36,415 nucleotides of DNA from CAJBLF01 sp964495905 (GCA_964495905.1 CAZBWN010000006.1:1-36415), one strand, 5' to 3'. Counted from the stretch's first letter, positions 1 through 9,609 are shown. The notes: generated by a model from the sequence alone, not told the origin. Program-made: numbers and translations.

Positions 1-293
1 TTCTCAATGTCTTCACTAACAATCCTAGCCATACTATTGCATGAAGTAACGTATCCATCAAAAATCCTGCAGCAGCAGTAGTGCTTTGAGCATGTACTCC
101 TAATGCTTGATCTTCATTGAATGCACGAACTCCTATCGGTGTAGATACTCCTATCCTATGAAAAATAGGAGGTGTGGGCGAAGTATGTAAGATACAGACA
201 TCACAAGTTGATCTTCAGATAAACATCCCTGCGTATCAAGCAGTAGGTCAATACTCTGGATTACTTATCATTACGGTACCAAGCTGAATATAA
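1..293 (+). CDS. C-terminal fragment of a multi-copy secreted/surface protein
   Basis: The 3' end of a gene that begins outside the window; codons are in phase from base 3 and end at TAA 291-293. The roughly 96 visible residues are rich in Asn, Thr, Val and Gly and finish in a beta-strand-like segment (QYSGLLIITVPSGI). This resembles the last strands of beta-sandwich surface proteins, but no family is certain. It contains in-frame TGA at 42-44, 93-95, 108-110, 159-161 and 285-287. The last 184 bases recur in inverted orientation at 36232-36415, where the TGA codons at 159 and 285 are replaced by GGA. A strong terminator follows. Function unknown; an envelope role is inferred only from composition. 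Confidence 0.7.
110..293 (+). repeat. Left copy of a 184-bp inverted terminal duplication
   Basis: This stretch matches the reverse complement of 36232-36415 with 12 differences in 184 bases by eye. Eleven are silent once TGA is read as Gly and one is conservative (Val/Ile). It is the shared 3' end of two paralogous genes. The match reaches the right-hand end of the window, so the true repeat may be longer. Confidence 0.9.
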
Positions 294-309
294 TAATATG
301 ATATAAAAA

Positions 310-366
310 AAATCCCCTTACGTAAAGACGTTGCATTGCAACGTCTCTACGAGGGGATTTTTTTTA
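310..366. terminator. Long bidirectional hairpin terminator
   Basis: AAATCCCCT at about 310-318 pairs with AGGGGATTT at 352-360. Inside it, AGACGTTGCA (326-335) pairs with TGCAACGTCT (337-346). A and T runs flank both sides, so it can end both the fragment at 1-293 and the opposing gene that stops at 371. Confidence 0.85.
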
Positions 367-370
367 TTTT

Positions 371-1522
371 TTATAATGTTTGATCAGTGACGATTTTACC
401 TTTGACACATCCATTGAGCGCATCTCTTTTGACTGCTTCAGCCCAGAAATTAGCTAACACCGTACTAGCGGTATAAGGGACGTTCCATTTTTCCAATAAT
501 CATTTCATGACGATATAACTTTCACAGATGATATATTTGCTTGGGTTAGTTGATTTTCCGATAAGCTTATTTGCATATGCTGTTCTCCATTCGTTGTAGT
601 AAGGGTTATTGAAGCTGACATACGTAAATGAGATATCGTGTTTGGTGATCAGAGGAATATCATATTTTTTGAGAAGATAGATAATCGCATCCATGATCTT
701 TTGATTACCTACAGTTGTCGATATATTATTAGTTGTTGTTTGTCCATTGTTAGTTGTTAGTTGTTCACTGTTAGCTGTGCCTAATACTGTTCCCGTCTCT
801 TCTTGGATATCTGAAGTTGTAGGGAGAGCTGTTCCGCTAAACACATCAGAAGATGTCTCTTCACTACCCGTCATATTTCATATCCCGCTTCCTATGACAG
901 AACCTTCTCCCGTGAATACATATCCATCCGTAGGGATAGTTTCTTCTCCGAGAAAATTTTGTGCGATATAGTCTTGGAAACTTGAGTTAAAATCCTGGTT
1001 TACTTGATAATAGTCATATGCTACAAATCCAAGGCTGCATACCAAAAGGATAAGATATATCTTAGTCCCCAAGAGTGCTCGGAAACTTTTTGTGAAACGA
1101 TGCTTGAAGATAAGTGTCAATGAAAGGAATACGATGAATCCAAGTACGAATGCAAACAATGCCATGACTTCCATAGCAGCGCTATTGTATTGGAACATAA
1201 AGAAAATGACAATCACCACCATAAAACTGATGACAGCAGGAAAAGCTAATTCTGAACTCTTTTTACGTTCTTTTACTACGGCACGGAAATGTTCCTGAAA
1301 AGATACTTTAGGTTCGTGATTTTCTACGGGTCTTTTTTCATGTTCATGAACTTCTTTTTTACCGCCTTCTAAAGCGCTAGATACGATACCAATCAAAATG
1401 ATCGCTATGAGATTAATTGCTCACAATCGAAAAAAGTTTGCTTGATTTCGCAATACTCCGATAATCAATGCTTGTAGGACAAAAAAATAGATACTGAACA
1501 AAAGAAATAGGTTTTTTTTCAT
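371..1522 (-). CDS. Multi-pass membrane protein of unknown function
   Basis: A 383-residue protein starting at ATG 1520-1522 and ending at TAA 371-373. In-frame TGA (for example 878-880 and 500-502) is read as Gly. The N-terminal half has a hydrophobic leader (about residues 4-20) and further membrane helices around 30-50, 90-110, 115-135 and 145-165, separated by a charged cytoplasm-like loop rich in His, Glu and Lys (about 55-85). The C-terminal half is soluble: a Thr/Asn/Ser-rich linker (about 220-260, encoded by a repetitive ACTAAC tract) and then a helical domain of about 110 residues. It is transcribed away from the pilin genes and may share a divergent promoter region with them. I do not recognise the family; the neighbourhood suggests an envelope role, which is inference. 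Confidence 0.75.
724..782. repeat. ACTAAC-type low-complexity tract inside a CDS
   Basis: On the minus strand this reads as reiterated AACAACTAAC units and codes for a Thr/Asn/Gln-rich linker in the membrane protein 371-1522. The same unit recurs at the 3' end of rsmE (about 20310-20336), so it looks like a dispersed element tolerated in frame. Confidence 0.6.
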
Positions 1523-1576
1523 AGATCTTCATAATGTTAAGTAAAAATGTCAACTTATTTTGCCTATATATTAGGA

Positions 1577-1604
1577 TATATATATAATGGCACGTATTTT
1601 TCAA
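1577..1604 (-). promoter_or_regulatory. Candidate promoter for the 371-1522 gene
   Basis: On the minus strand, TTGAAA (1599-1604) is followed after 16 bases by TATATA (1577-1582). It lies 55 bases upstream of the start codon and back to back with the pilin promoter. The TA-rich surroundings make the -10 assignment uncertain. Confidence 0.35.
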
Positions 1605-1613
1605 GGTCAAAAT

Positions 1614-1641
1614 TTGCAAAATAGTGCAAAACGATTAAAAT
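1614..1641 (+). promoter_or_regulatory. Candidate promoter of the pilin/VirB4 operon
   Basis: TTGCAA (1614-1619), 16 bases, then TAAAAT (1636-1641), 43 bases before the ATG of the first pilin-like gene. The same TTGCAA -35 occurs before the DUF1846 and tsaB-like genes. Confidence 0.5.
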
Positions 1642-1684
1642 AGTAGTACGTACAAAAACCCCTTTACCTAGTCCCTCAATCTCT

Positions 1685-2194
1685 ATGAAAAAACTTATTC
1701 TTGGTGGCATTGGTTTATATGCGATTCTGTTAGTCATCTGATACGCACAAACATCTGTATCCGCACAGATGGTAGTTCCTGATTCTCAAAACTATATCCT
1801 CAATGAAAACGATCAGCAAGTCCTAAACTCAAATACTATAACTGATCCTTTGAGACAAGGGGCATACAATATAGTGAGTCCGGAATGATCGGGAGCATTG
1901 GGTGGATTGACTGCAACAGATACACAGATCGCTACGCATCAAAATGCACAAAGTAAGGTTATGACCATCATCAAAAATATAATCAATTATGCATTATGAA
2001 TGGTTGCACTTGTAGCGCTTGTATATTTGATTTACCATGGATTCTTGATTTTGACTGCATCAGGAGATGATGCTCAATACAAAAAAGGACTCTCAGGAGT
2101 CAAATTTGCTGCCATCGCCATAGTCGGAATTGGAGCGAGTCGGCTTATTGTAAGTGCGATATTCTGGCTCCTTGCTTTAATAATTACACCATAG
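1685..2194 (+). CDS. VirB2/TrbC-like pilin (type IV secretion)
   Basis: A 169-residue small membrane protein: hydrophobic signal peptide (about 5-27), a variable Gln/Asn-rich extracellular stretch, then two membrane helices (about 97-122 and 138-167) joined by a short polar loop with GDDAQYKKG. This two-helix layout, with a helix followed by a charged GxxxxxKKG-type turn, is that of VirB2/TrbC pilin-like proteins of candidate-phyla conjugation systems. TGA encodes Gly in the signal peptide and before the first helix. CGG at 2141-2143 aligns with a TGG Trp in the next gene, supporting CGG = Trp. It is the first gene of an operon with the second pilin (4-bp gap) and a VirB4-like protein. No Shine-Dalgarno sequence precedes the ATG. 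Confidence 0.8.
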
Positions 2195-2198
2195 TACC

Positions 2199-2738
2199 AT
2201 GAAAAATTACATCACCATCACAACACACAAAATATTGAAAAAGATCTTCACCATCTTAGGAGGGGTTTTGATAATATCAGCAATCTTACCAGCAATATCT
2301 GTGGGGCAATGATTTTCCAATGCCGATTCATCATTTCCTTATGATATCCAATGACAGGAATATGTACCTGTTACCGATGCAACTACTGATATAGCAGCTG
2401 ATCTTATAAAAACAGATGTAAATGCATCCACAAGTATTATCAAGAGATTGACTGATTTTTTCAGACTGAGTGGGACTTCATATAATCCAGGTACCTCTAC
2501 TTCGACAGCAACAGATTACGTAAAATGGCTACTCAATATATTACTTGGACTCGTAAGCTTCCTTTCCCTTGTGATGATCATATTCGCATTTTATCTCATC
2601 TTCTTCTCCAAAGGTGAAGACGGTGTCGGTAAAGCGAAAAAGATTCTTATCGGTGTAGGGATAGCGCTTGCTATCATGTGATTATCATGGTTCATAGCGA
2701 GCTTCTTCTTTGATATATATACGACAGTGACAACATAA
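2199..2738 (+). CDS. Second VirB2-like pilin/membrane subunit
   Basis: A 179-residue paralogue of the preceding protein. It has a signal peptide or leader helix (about 14-37), a variable soluble segment, then two hydrophobic helices (about 110-135 and 146-172) around a charged loop (SKGEDGVGKAKK), the pilin-like hallmark. The second helix contains LSWFIASFFF, where the Trp is a normal TGG (2688-2690). TGA is read as Gly at several sites. It starts 4 bases after the upstream stop and is followed 23 bases later by the VirB4 N-terminal-domain gene, so the three are surely co-transcribed. Two dissimilar pilins in tandem could form a heteromeric filament or pore; that is inference. Confidence 0.78.
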
Positions 2739-2761
2739 TTTTTACCTCTTTGTGATACCAG

Positions 2762-3463
2762 ATGTTCTTGAATATGTGAGACAAAAATAAGATCCAAAAG
2801 CCAAAACATGAAAATCTCTTCAATACAGAGACGATGTTACCGATTTCAGAAATCAGGAATGATACGATTATCATGAAAGATGGAGGACTTAGGGCTATCC
2901 TTAGGATCAATGGAATAAATCTTGATCTCAAAAATGGCGAAGAACAGCAGATCGTACTTGAACAATACAAGAAATTTTTGAACTGATTGGAATATCCCAT
3001 CCAAATCCTCGTTCGTAATACTTTCTTGGATCTTTCAAATTATCTCAACTACATCAGAGCCAATGTCGACCCGATAGAAAACCCAGTCCTTAAGTCGCAA
3101 GGTGAGGCATATTTCAGATTCCTACAAAATATAGATATGCAGCAAGGATTGATCTTCAATAAAGAATTCTATATCATCGTCCCTTACTATGTAGATGAAC
3201 AGGACAAAGGACAGATCCAAAGATCTCGATGGGGAAAGTTGCTTGATGTTCTCAATGCCAAAGACACCGTAGAAAAAGTTGTTTTGAGATACAGACAATT
3301 CCTCAAAGGCAGAAACTGATTGGACACAAGAGTTAACCTAATCATCGATGGACTCAATGGTATGGGGATCGGCGCAGAAAGAGTTACTACTTCAGATGTC
3401 ATCAGCCTTATCTTCCGTTGCTACAACCCATTGATACATAGCTCGCAATCACCCTTTAAATAA
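2762..3463 (+). CDS. Stand-alone VirB4/TraC-type N-terminal domain
   Basis: A 233-residue soluble protein matching the N-terminal domain of VirB4/TraC-like ATPases of candidate-phyla conjugation systems. It shows the hallmark MKDGGLRAILRINGINLDL (about residues 39-57), followed by EEQQIVLEQYKKFLNGLEYP and a ferredoxin-like alpha/beta fold. Full VirB4 proteins exceed 600 residues and carry Walker A/B motifs; this gene ends at a clean TAA with terminator before any ATPase domain. The ATPase half must be encoded elsewhere or be missing. Two in-frame TGA codons (2993-2995 and 3317-3319 region) read as Gly. It is the last gene of the pilin operon and probably gates or docks the secretion channel at the inner membrane. 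Confidence 0.75.
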
Positions 3464-3520
3464 ATTTAGAATTTAGAATTCAGAATTTAAAATTTAGAAT
3501 AAAAAAATAATTTAGAATAA
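3463..3520. repeat. AATTTAGAAT low-complexity tract
   Basis: Imperfect reiterations of AATTTAGAATT fill the gap after the VirB4-like gene. A similar tract in the opposite sense occurs at 21880-21966. No coding potential. Confidence 0.55.
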
Positions 3521-3523
3521 AAA

Positions 3524-3549
3524 AAAGTTGTTCATATACGAACAACTTT
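3524..3549. terminator. Bidirectional terminator
   Basis: AAAGTTGTTC (3524-3533) pairs perfectly with GAACAACTTT (3540-3549) around a 6-base loop. An A run lies upstream and T-rich DNA downstream. It separates the convergent VirB4-like gene and the 3575-3886 gene. Confidence 0.8.
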
Positions 3550-3574
3550 ATAGATTTTCAAATGATGAAGAGCA

Positions 3575-3886
3575 TTAGAGCACCAAATCAGCAAATATCA
3601 ATTTTGCTTTTTGGTAATCAATCTGGGCAAGCCCTTCATTAATCCCTCTTTGTATCTCTGCCTGTACATCAATGATGCCTCTGAAAGAATATCTTTCGTC
3701 ATCTTCATTGATTAATTTGATTGCGTGCTCATCAAGTGTCGCTTCCTGTAAATAATGAGGAACGAAACCGACATTATCATTTTCCTGATCGTAACAAATA
3801 ACTACGATTTTTGCTTTTTCTTTTATTGCTTCATTGATCCAATTGATGATATCAGATTGATCAACATTTTTCAAAAAATGATTCAT
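3575..3886 (-). CDS. Small acidic protein, unknown
   Basis: A 103-residue soluble protein with no in-frame TGA, starting at ATG 3884-3886. It is predicted mixed alpha/beta: an N-terminal helix with DQSDIINWINEAIKEKAKIV, a strand (IVVICYD), and acidic loops. It has no signal peptide or membrane helix. It stands alone between two terminators with an AT-rich leader containing TATACT (minus strand) about 45 bases upstream. I do not recognise a family. Coding is supported by length, codon use and flanking signals. Confidence 0.65.
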   Translation of the reverse strand: MNHFLKNVDQSDIINWINEAIKEKAKIVVICYDQENDNVGFVPHYLQEATLDEHAIKLINEDDERYSFRGIIDVQAEIQRGINEGLAQIDYQKAKLIFADLVL

Positions 3887-3954
3887 GGTGTATATTTTTT
3901 AAATTTAGTTTTTATTTATTTTTTTATAAGTATAAATACTTACCACTAAAAATC

Positions 3955-3983
3955 AACCCCGTGATTTATCGCGGGGGTTTTAA
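3955..3983 (-). terminator. Terminator of the DUF1846 gene
   Basis: AACCCC (3955-3960) and GGGGTT (3974-3979) pair, followed on the minus strand by GATTTTTAG. It lies about 75 bases after the stop of the DUF1846 gene. Confidence 0.65.
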
Positions 3984-4055
3984 AATAAATAAAATAAAAA
4001 AGATGAAAATTTTAACTTTTCCATTTTTCCATGTTTCAATTTTTCAATTTATTTT

Positions 4056-5159
4056 CTATATCTTCATTCCCAGATCATACTTCTTCTCTTCACAATACTT
4101 CTTCGCTTTTGCATAGATTTCATCACACTTTTCCGTTCGTTCTTGTTTACCTTCTTTTCTATCAACCATTTCTTGATACCATGCTTTTCTTCTCTCAATC
4201 TCTCTGAGTGAAGCGATGCTGACTACAGCATCATCAGTGATGGCCATGCCTGCACAGCTGATTCCCATGTCTGTAGGGGATTGGTACTTGACCATATAAT
4301 TTTTGTGATTCACGATTTTTTTTGCGATACTCATGACGATATCAAACGCTTCTACGTCTCTGTTATAATTTACAGCATCTTGTCCGTATGCTTTTTTGTG
4401 ATACGTGTCCATCATATTGAAATCACCGATATCTACGGTAGCAGCTTCATATGCTAGATTGATAGGATGTTCAAGTGCGATATTCCAGATAGGAAAAGTC
4501 TCGTATTTTGCATATCAGGATTTGATCTCTAGTTGATGATCAAGATAGATCTGTCCGAGACAGGTAGACATTTTTCCGCTACTGGAAGCCGCTCCTGTAA
4601 CCAACACTAAATTCTTCGTCAAGGGGATATGATCATCGTGACCAAATCCATCTTCGCTCAAGATAGTATCTACATTATGGGGATATCAGTTGATCTTATA
4701 TCTTTCTCGTACCTTATATTGTTTTCTCTGAAAATCTTTTTCAAATTCTAAGATGACATCAAACATATTTCCGACATCGATATTGTTGATGACGATATTC
4801 GGTTTGATTCAGATGCTTTTTTCAATAATTCTGATCATTTGATAGACGTAGTCTTTATAGTCGATGTTTTGATTGCTGAGTTGTCTATTGTTTAAGATAT
4901 CTGTAGCATTCACACAAAACAATATTTCTGCCTGATCTTTTAATGACGAGAAAATAATTTTTTTTGATTCTGGATCAAATCACGGAAGGACTCTGCTTGC
5001 ATGGGCATCATACATAAATTTTCCACCAATCTCCAAATACAGTCTTCAACCAGAAAAATTAGTGATCCTATCAAGGATCTTTTCTTTTTGGAGTCTGATG
5101 TATTTCACTCCGTCGAATCCATGTTTTTTGTAATTGATGATGTCGTTGGTGTTTGCCAT
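4056..5159 (-). CDS. DUF1846 family protein
   Basis: A 367-residue protein closely matching the core of the DUF1846 family: GGKFMYDAHASRVLPGFDP (about 44-62), SSLKDQAEI, IEKSIGIKPNIVINN, then VLVTGAASSSGKMSTCLGQ (about 192-210), GYAKYETFPIWNIALEHPIN, NLAYEAATVDIGD and QDAVNYNRDVEAF, all in family order. Streptococcal homologues have about 490 residues; this one stops shortly after SPTDMGISCAG, so the C-terminal domain is missing or much shortened. The biochemical role is not established; the SSSGK segment looks nucleotide-binding. Several TGA codons fall on conserved Gly (LPGFDP, INGYP, KSGYAK). It has its own promoter (5192-5220) and terminator. No Shine-Dalgarno sequence. Confidence 0.88.
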
Positions 5160-5191
5160 GCGAAAAATGCGAGTAAGTAAATGGACATATA

Positions 5192-5220
5192 AGTATATTC
5201 GCATGCTCGCATTTTTGCAA
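5192..5220 (-). promoter_or_regulatory. Promoter of the DUF1846 gene
   Basis: On the minus strand, TTGCAA (5215-5220), 17 bases, TATACT (5192-5197), 33 bases before the start codon. The spacer and leader carry the partly palindromic GCGAGCATGCGA and a second GCGAG copy. Confidence 0.6.
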
Positions 5221-5288
5221 ATTTTAGCTAGTGAAAAAGCATATTCTCTTGCGTTTTCCTCAAAAAATTATGCTATTACGCCAAAATA

Positions 5289-5314
5289 TAAAAAAAAGGC
5301 GGATATCATCCGCC
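5289..5314 (-). terminator. uvrA terminator
   Basis: GGCGGAT (5298-5304) pairs with ATCCGCC (5308-5314). On the minus strand the hairpin is followed by eight T residues. It lies 40 bases past the uvrA stop. Confidence 0.85.
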
Positions 5315-5330
5315 CTATAAAAAAAGAATT

Positions 5331-5370
5331 CCAAAATTATTAATCATTCATTATTAATTTTTCATTAGTT
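5331..5370. repeat. AT-rich 3'-end element (uvrA copy)
   Basis: On the minus strand this is a CTAATGAAAAATTAATAATG-type tract that starts inside the last uvrA codons and provides the stop. Copies occur at the 3' ends of tsaB-like, murE and lexA genes (16091-16134, 18823-18863, 30861-30903). Confidence 0.6.
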
Positions 5371-8300
5371 TTCAGTCCTCCAACCTGATCACCTCATCCG
5401 CAAACTTCAAGATGCTCTTGTCATGCTCGATCATGAGGATCGTATCACCCTTATCAAGAAATTCTTTGATCACTTTCAGCAATTTTACGATATCCTCAGA
5501 ATGCAATCCGACCGTCGGCTCATCCAAGAAATACATCGTATGTCATTTGTATGATTTCAAGAGATGTTTCACGAGTTTCAATCTTTGGCTTTCACCTCCC
5601 GAGAGCGTATGTGCTGGTTGTCCCATCCTCAGATATCCAAGCCCGATATTGACCATGAGTTGCAATTCTTCACGAACATGGTTGATTTCAGAAAAGAGGT
5701 CTAATGCATCTTTGACGTACATACCGAGTATCTCGGAGATATTCTTGTTTCTTCGTTTGATTCATAAGATTTCTGTCTTGTATCTTTTTCCATGACAGAG
5801 TTCGCATGGAATATAAGTGTCAGGCAGAAATTGTAATTCTATCTTTTTGTATCCATATCCATCACAGGCAGGACACGCTCATTTAGCGGAATTGAAACTG
5901 AAGTAACTTGAGTTGAATCAGAGATATTTACTCTCCATAGTTCCTGCATAGAGTTGTCTGATATGGTCAAACGTACCGATGAAAGTAGCCGGACATGATC
6001 TTGGCGTTTTCCCGATGCTTGTCTGATCTACATAGATGGTATTTTTGATCTCTTCATGACCGATGATAGTCTCTACTCACAAGTCCTTATGAAACTCTTG
6101 CAGAGCAAGACTCTCATAATGTTCATATTTCTCTTTGTTCATGACCGGAGCAGCGAGGATATCTTGCCGATTCCATCATTTTTTCAAGAGTTCTAATCTG
6201 ATGAAGCTCTGGATGAATTTTTGCTTATCATTCAAGAATTTGAATAATGTCGTGTACATCAACGTTGTTTTACCAGCTCCAGACGGTCAAGTGATGATGG
6301 TGAATGTTCAAAGTCTAATCTGTACATCAATACCTTGGAGATTGAATTTAGACGCTTTTTTTATCTTGATGATGTTGCTGCTTGGAGTATGTGCAAAATC
6401 GATCGATACTTTTTTCTTGCCGAGAATGTACTGAGCAGTTAGGGTATTAGATTTTAGGAAGTCATCATAGGTACCGTTAAACATCAGGTGACCACCGAAG
6501 TCTCCAGCGCCTGGTCAGATCTCTATGACTCGATCGGATGCTTTGATGAATGATTCGTTATGTTCTACCACGATGATGGTATTTCCCATCTCTCTCAATT
6601 TTTTGATAGCGGTGATAGCTCTTTGGATCTCTCTTTCATCGAGTCCGATTGTCGGTTCATCCAATACGTAAATGATTCCCGTCAATTTATTTCAGAGTTG
6701 TTTTGCGAGTCTCAGTCTTTGGATCTCTCATCCGGAAAGCGTGTCTATTCCTCTATGGAGACTCAAGTATCAAAGCCCGAGATCCTGGATGGTCTTTGCT
6801 CTATCGTTGAGGGGATTGATGATCCTCTGGAGCAATGTCTGGTCTTTGTTTGCGTGCTCTTTATAGAGATCTACGAAAATGATCAAGTCATTGAGTGGCA
6901 TCCTTTGGAGCTCAGCGATGTTATACTTGGTTACAGGTTCCAGGCCTGCCTGTCCGGTAGGCAGGTTTCAAGTTGCAGGTTTCTCTGTTCCCTTTAACTT
7001 GCTCCCTGTTCCCAATTTAAATGTTAAAAACACATTGAGACTTTCTTTTTTGAGTTTGGTTCCATGACATTCGTTACATGCTTTCATATCAAGCATCACC
7101 TGGAAATCTACGGTCAAAAGGCCTTTTGCATACTGGTCTTTGATGATCTCTTCTATTCACTTGTAGTACATGCTGATGAATTTCCCTCCGTAATTCACTC
7201 TGAGCAATTCTTCATCTCAGAAAAGTACGACATGGAGAAACCATTCCGGGAGGTCTTTCCAAAGCTTATCAGGATCCATGCTATATTTTTGCGCTAACTT
7301 CAAGAGCAACGATTGCCCGAGATTGGAATCTCTCCATGGTAAAATCGCTTTCATATACGGGCTGGTAGGATCAAGCATCTTATCAAAATCTATCTGCAGG
7401 ATTTCACCGATACCATGACACGTGCTGCATGCTCATTCTTGTCTGTTGGGAGAAAAATGCTGAGGAGTGAACTCAGGATACGTGATATTACAATCAGGAC
7501 AATACATCTTGTCAGTAAACCAACGGATGACTGAATGGTTTCAGGTTCCAGGTTTCAGGTTTCAGATTCCAGGTTTCTTTTTTCCTGCTCCCTGTTCCTT
7601 GTTCCCTGTTCCTTCCGAAAGGTAAATCCCAAATTTTTTGAACTCTGCTAATATCTTGATGATATCTTCTTTGAGCCTTCCCATTTTTTCATCTTCTACA
7701 GTGACACGATCATAGATACCATAGGTAGTGATTGGGAAATATTCAGCAGGTACATTGGGTGTTTCGAGGTAGAAATATTCGATCGGATCAAGAGTTTTTG
7801 TATCTGCCACAAGCAAGTAACGCGTAAATCATTTTCATTTTTCTACTTTGTTCCTGTTTTTTTTGACGAAGTCTGTGAGGTCTTCCTTTTTTTCAAAGCG
7901 ACCGGATTCTTGGAGAAGATATATTTTCTGATTGAGATAATCGTTTTGGATATAGGTCATGATCTGTTCTATTGTCTGCGGTTTGATCTCTTTTCCGCAG
8001 TTGTAACAATAACTATCACCGAGTTTTGCATACAGTAATCTCAAGTAATCATCGATTTCGGTAAGCGTTCCCACTGAGCTTCTTGAGTTCCCTCACTTCT
8101 TATTCTGCTCAATCGCTATTGCAGGAGAGAGTCCGCTGCAATGCTCGATATCTGGTCTTTCTCACAAATTGAAAAACTGTCTCAGATACGAGCTGAGGGA
8201 TTCTATATATCTGTATTGCCCCTCTTTATAGATCGTATCAAAAGCGAGAGATGATTTACCGGAACCGGAAACTCACGTGATAGTGATCAATTTATTTTTA

Positions 8301-8416
8301 GGGATTTCAATGTCGATATTTCTGAGATTGTGCGTTTTGACTCCCTGAAACGTGATTTTATTTTCAAAATTCCCGACGTTCTGGATGATATGTTTTTCTA
8401 CGGATTTTTTTGCCAT
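5354..8416 (-). CDS. uvrA: Excinuclease ABC subunit A
   Basis: A 1020-residue UvrA, the damage-recognition ATPase of nucleotide excision repair. Both ABC modules are complete: Walker A GVSGSGKS (about 48-55) and GPSGAGKT, signatures LSGGEIQRLRLA and LSGGESQRLKL, and Walker B regions VLDEPTIGLDE and FLDEPTVGLHS. The zinc-finger cysteines are present (CPDC/CSTC and CPAC/CELC). In-frame TGA is frequent and encodes the conserved Gly of the first Walker A (8273-8275). It is about 80 residues longer than typical UvrA (near 940). The excess includes two Gly/Lys/Pro-rich loops encoded by repetitive DNA at 7535-7612 and 6936-7015, both in linker positions. The last residues (GKLMKN) come from a dispersed AT-rich 3' element. 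No Shine-Dalgarno sequence; the uracil-DNA glycosylase gene lies 62 bases upstream in the same direction. Confidence 0.97.
6936..7015. repeat. Palindrome-containing insertion inside uvrA
   Basis: Contains the inverted repeat CCTGCC (6945-6950) / GGCAGG (6960-6965), flanked by CAGGTTCCAGG and CAGGTTTC units and a CTCCCTGTTCCC tract. It is in frame in uvrA and encodes a Gly/Lys/Thr/Pro-rich loop (GTGSKLKGTEKPATGNLPTG). Related palindromes lie at 22881-22900 and 18010-18038. Confidence 0.7.
7535..7612. repeat. GGTTTCAG / CCCTGTTC tandem tract inside uvrA
   Basis: Reiterated GGTTCCAGGTTTCAG units followed by CCTGTTCCTTGTTCC units. On the coding strand it adds about 26 in-frame residues (GTGNKEQGAGKKKPGIGN and continuing) between normal UvrA segments. 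The same two unit types occur together at 6936-7015. Confidence 0.75.
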
Positions 8417-8478
8417 GACGTATAAAGCTAGATTTTAAATAATTATCTCACCATAAATGATGAGGTTGTGTAACCTGA

Positions 8479-9144
8479 TTATTCATGGTCAGGAGCGATT
8501 ATATACTTAATCCTTTCTATCGCATTAGGCAGATTTCTCATACCTTGTCCAACCGGATAGAAGGTAGGATATACTTTATACTTATGATCTTTTATCTTCA
8601 AAAGCTGATAATCATCTTTTGTATAGGAAGAGACGGTGACTTTTTTTTCTAACACTATAGAGCTCACTTGATTGCCGAAGGTGATGATATGCTGAGGATC
8701 GATGTACTCAATCTCTTCACGGATGAGATTAAGATATTCTTTGAATACATTGTCATGAAGCGGTCTTGCATCCGCCTGTGTACACTTTGCAAGATTGCTG
8801 ATATAGACATCATTGCTTGCTATCTCTTGATATATTTTTAGTGAAATTTCTTCTGTCCGATCAGCGGGTTTCATATTTTGGATCTGTCCAAATGTCTTTT
8901 CTGAAATGGCTCAGATGGACGTAAGTAATTTCCAGATATTTTTTGTCCCCAGTCGCGGAGCATGGATTCATTTCCATCAGGGTATGCAGGATACGTTTCT
9001 TCCGGTAGGATTCATAAACAGAAGAAATAGTTTTGGCTGTTTGATGCATCCCGCACCATACACGGAAAGCAAGTTTTTGTCTCCATGAATCTGCTGAAGG
9101 GCATCAAAGGCATCAAATAACTGAGGGGTTTGGAGATCTTTCAT
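8479..9144 (-). CDS. Uracil-DNA glycosylase family protein
   Basis: A 221-residue protein starting at ATG 9142-9144. The active-site-like segment LLFMNPTGRN (about 42-51) and GIHAP-x-LGTKNIWKLL (about 60-75) are typical of uracil-DNA glycosylase superfamily proteins of the family 4/5 type. They are followed by YISNLAKCTQADARPL and a second conserved block with IITFGNQVSSIVL, PTFYPVGQG. It would excise uracil from deaminated DNA and start base-excision repair. It lacks an obvious full iron-sulfur Cys set, so the exact subfamily is uncertain. CGA at 8953-8955 falls in HAP-x-LGTKNIW, where I recall Trp in relatives. Two TGA codons within GWKG read as Gly. It lies upstream of uvrA with 62 bases between them. 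Confidence 0.85.
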
Positions 9145-9182
9145 GTGATATATAAAATTAAAACTTTGAAGTTTATTTTAAG

Positions 9183-9267
9183 TTTGTCATTGCGATCCGC
9201 CGTGGCGGAGAAGCAATCTTAGTTTATTTTTAGATTGCTTTGTCGTTTCACTCCTCGCAATGACAAA
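9183..9267. repeat. Palindromic intergenic repeat (GTCATTGCGA family)
   Basis: TTTGTCATTGCGA at the left end is answered by TCGCAATGACAAA-like sequence at the right. Each arm carries AGCAATCTTAG/TAGATTGCT, plus an internal GATCCGCCGTGGCGGAG stem. The whole can fold as one long cruciform. Related copies lie at 16676-16720, 20211-20291 and 21106-21181. Confidence 0.8.
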
Positions 9268-9279
9268 AACAAAATGATT

Positions 9280-9609
9280 TTAAATTTCTGAAGCTTCGTC
9301 GAGGATGATCCTTTTATCAAATCCACCTGCCTTTTCATCTTTTTCCTCCATGATATCTTTGATTTCTTCTTTGCTGATAGCGTAGAATTTCATGATTTCT
9401 TCAGCGACTTTAAGTACATCAGCCAGTTCGTTTTTGATCTCTTCGATATTGTCTTTTATAATTTTCAGTTCTTGCGCTTCTTCCACAAGTTTCTCTTTGA
9501 GCTTATGTTCAAATTCCTCTTCACTAGCGATATGATGTACTGCTTTCCCTCAACTGCTTTCTATTTTTTCTATAATCTTATCTCTGACAAGTTTATCATA
9601 TTTGATCAT
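9280..9609 (-). CDS. MazG-like nucleoside triphosphate pyrophosphohydrolase
   Basis: A 109-residue protein starting at ATG 9607-9609 with MIKYDKLVRDKIIEKIESSG, the signature start of phosphoribosyl-ATP pyrophosphohydrolase/MazG-like all-alpha NTPases. It continues with EEEFEHKLKEKLVEEAQEL and EIKNELADVLKVAEEIM. The Glu/Asp residues of EExxE and ExxD are the expected Mg2+-binding motif. It is predicted to hydrolyse noncanonical or excess NTPs, a house-cleaning role that suits the adjacent repair genes uvrA and uracil-DNA glycosylase. One in-frame TGA lies in IESSGGK. The precise substrate cannot be told from sequence. Confidence 0.85.

Noticed and set aside
1587..1643. Short 18-codon frame (MARIFQG start)
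   Set aside because: Too short, overlaps both candidate promoter elements of the divergent region, and has no conserved features.
5412..7297. Several plus-strand frames opposite uvrA
   Set aside because: They are shadows of uvrA, which has both ABC modules and zinc fingers on the minus strand.
9183..9267. Palindromic element as a simple transcription terminator
   Set aside because: The stem is long and imperfect, no T tail follows on the minus strand, and near-copies occur elsewhere, so it is better described as a dispersed repeat.
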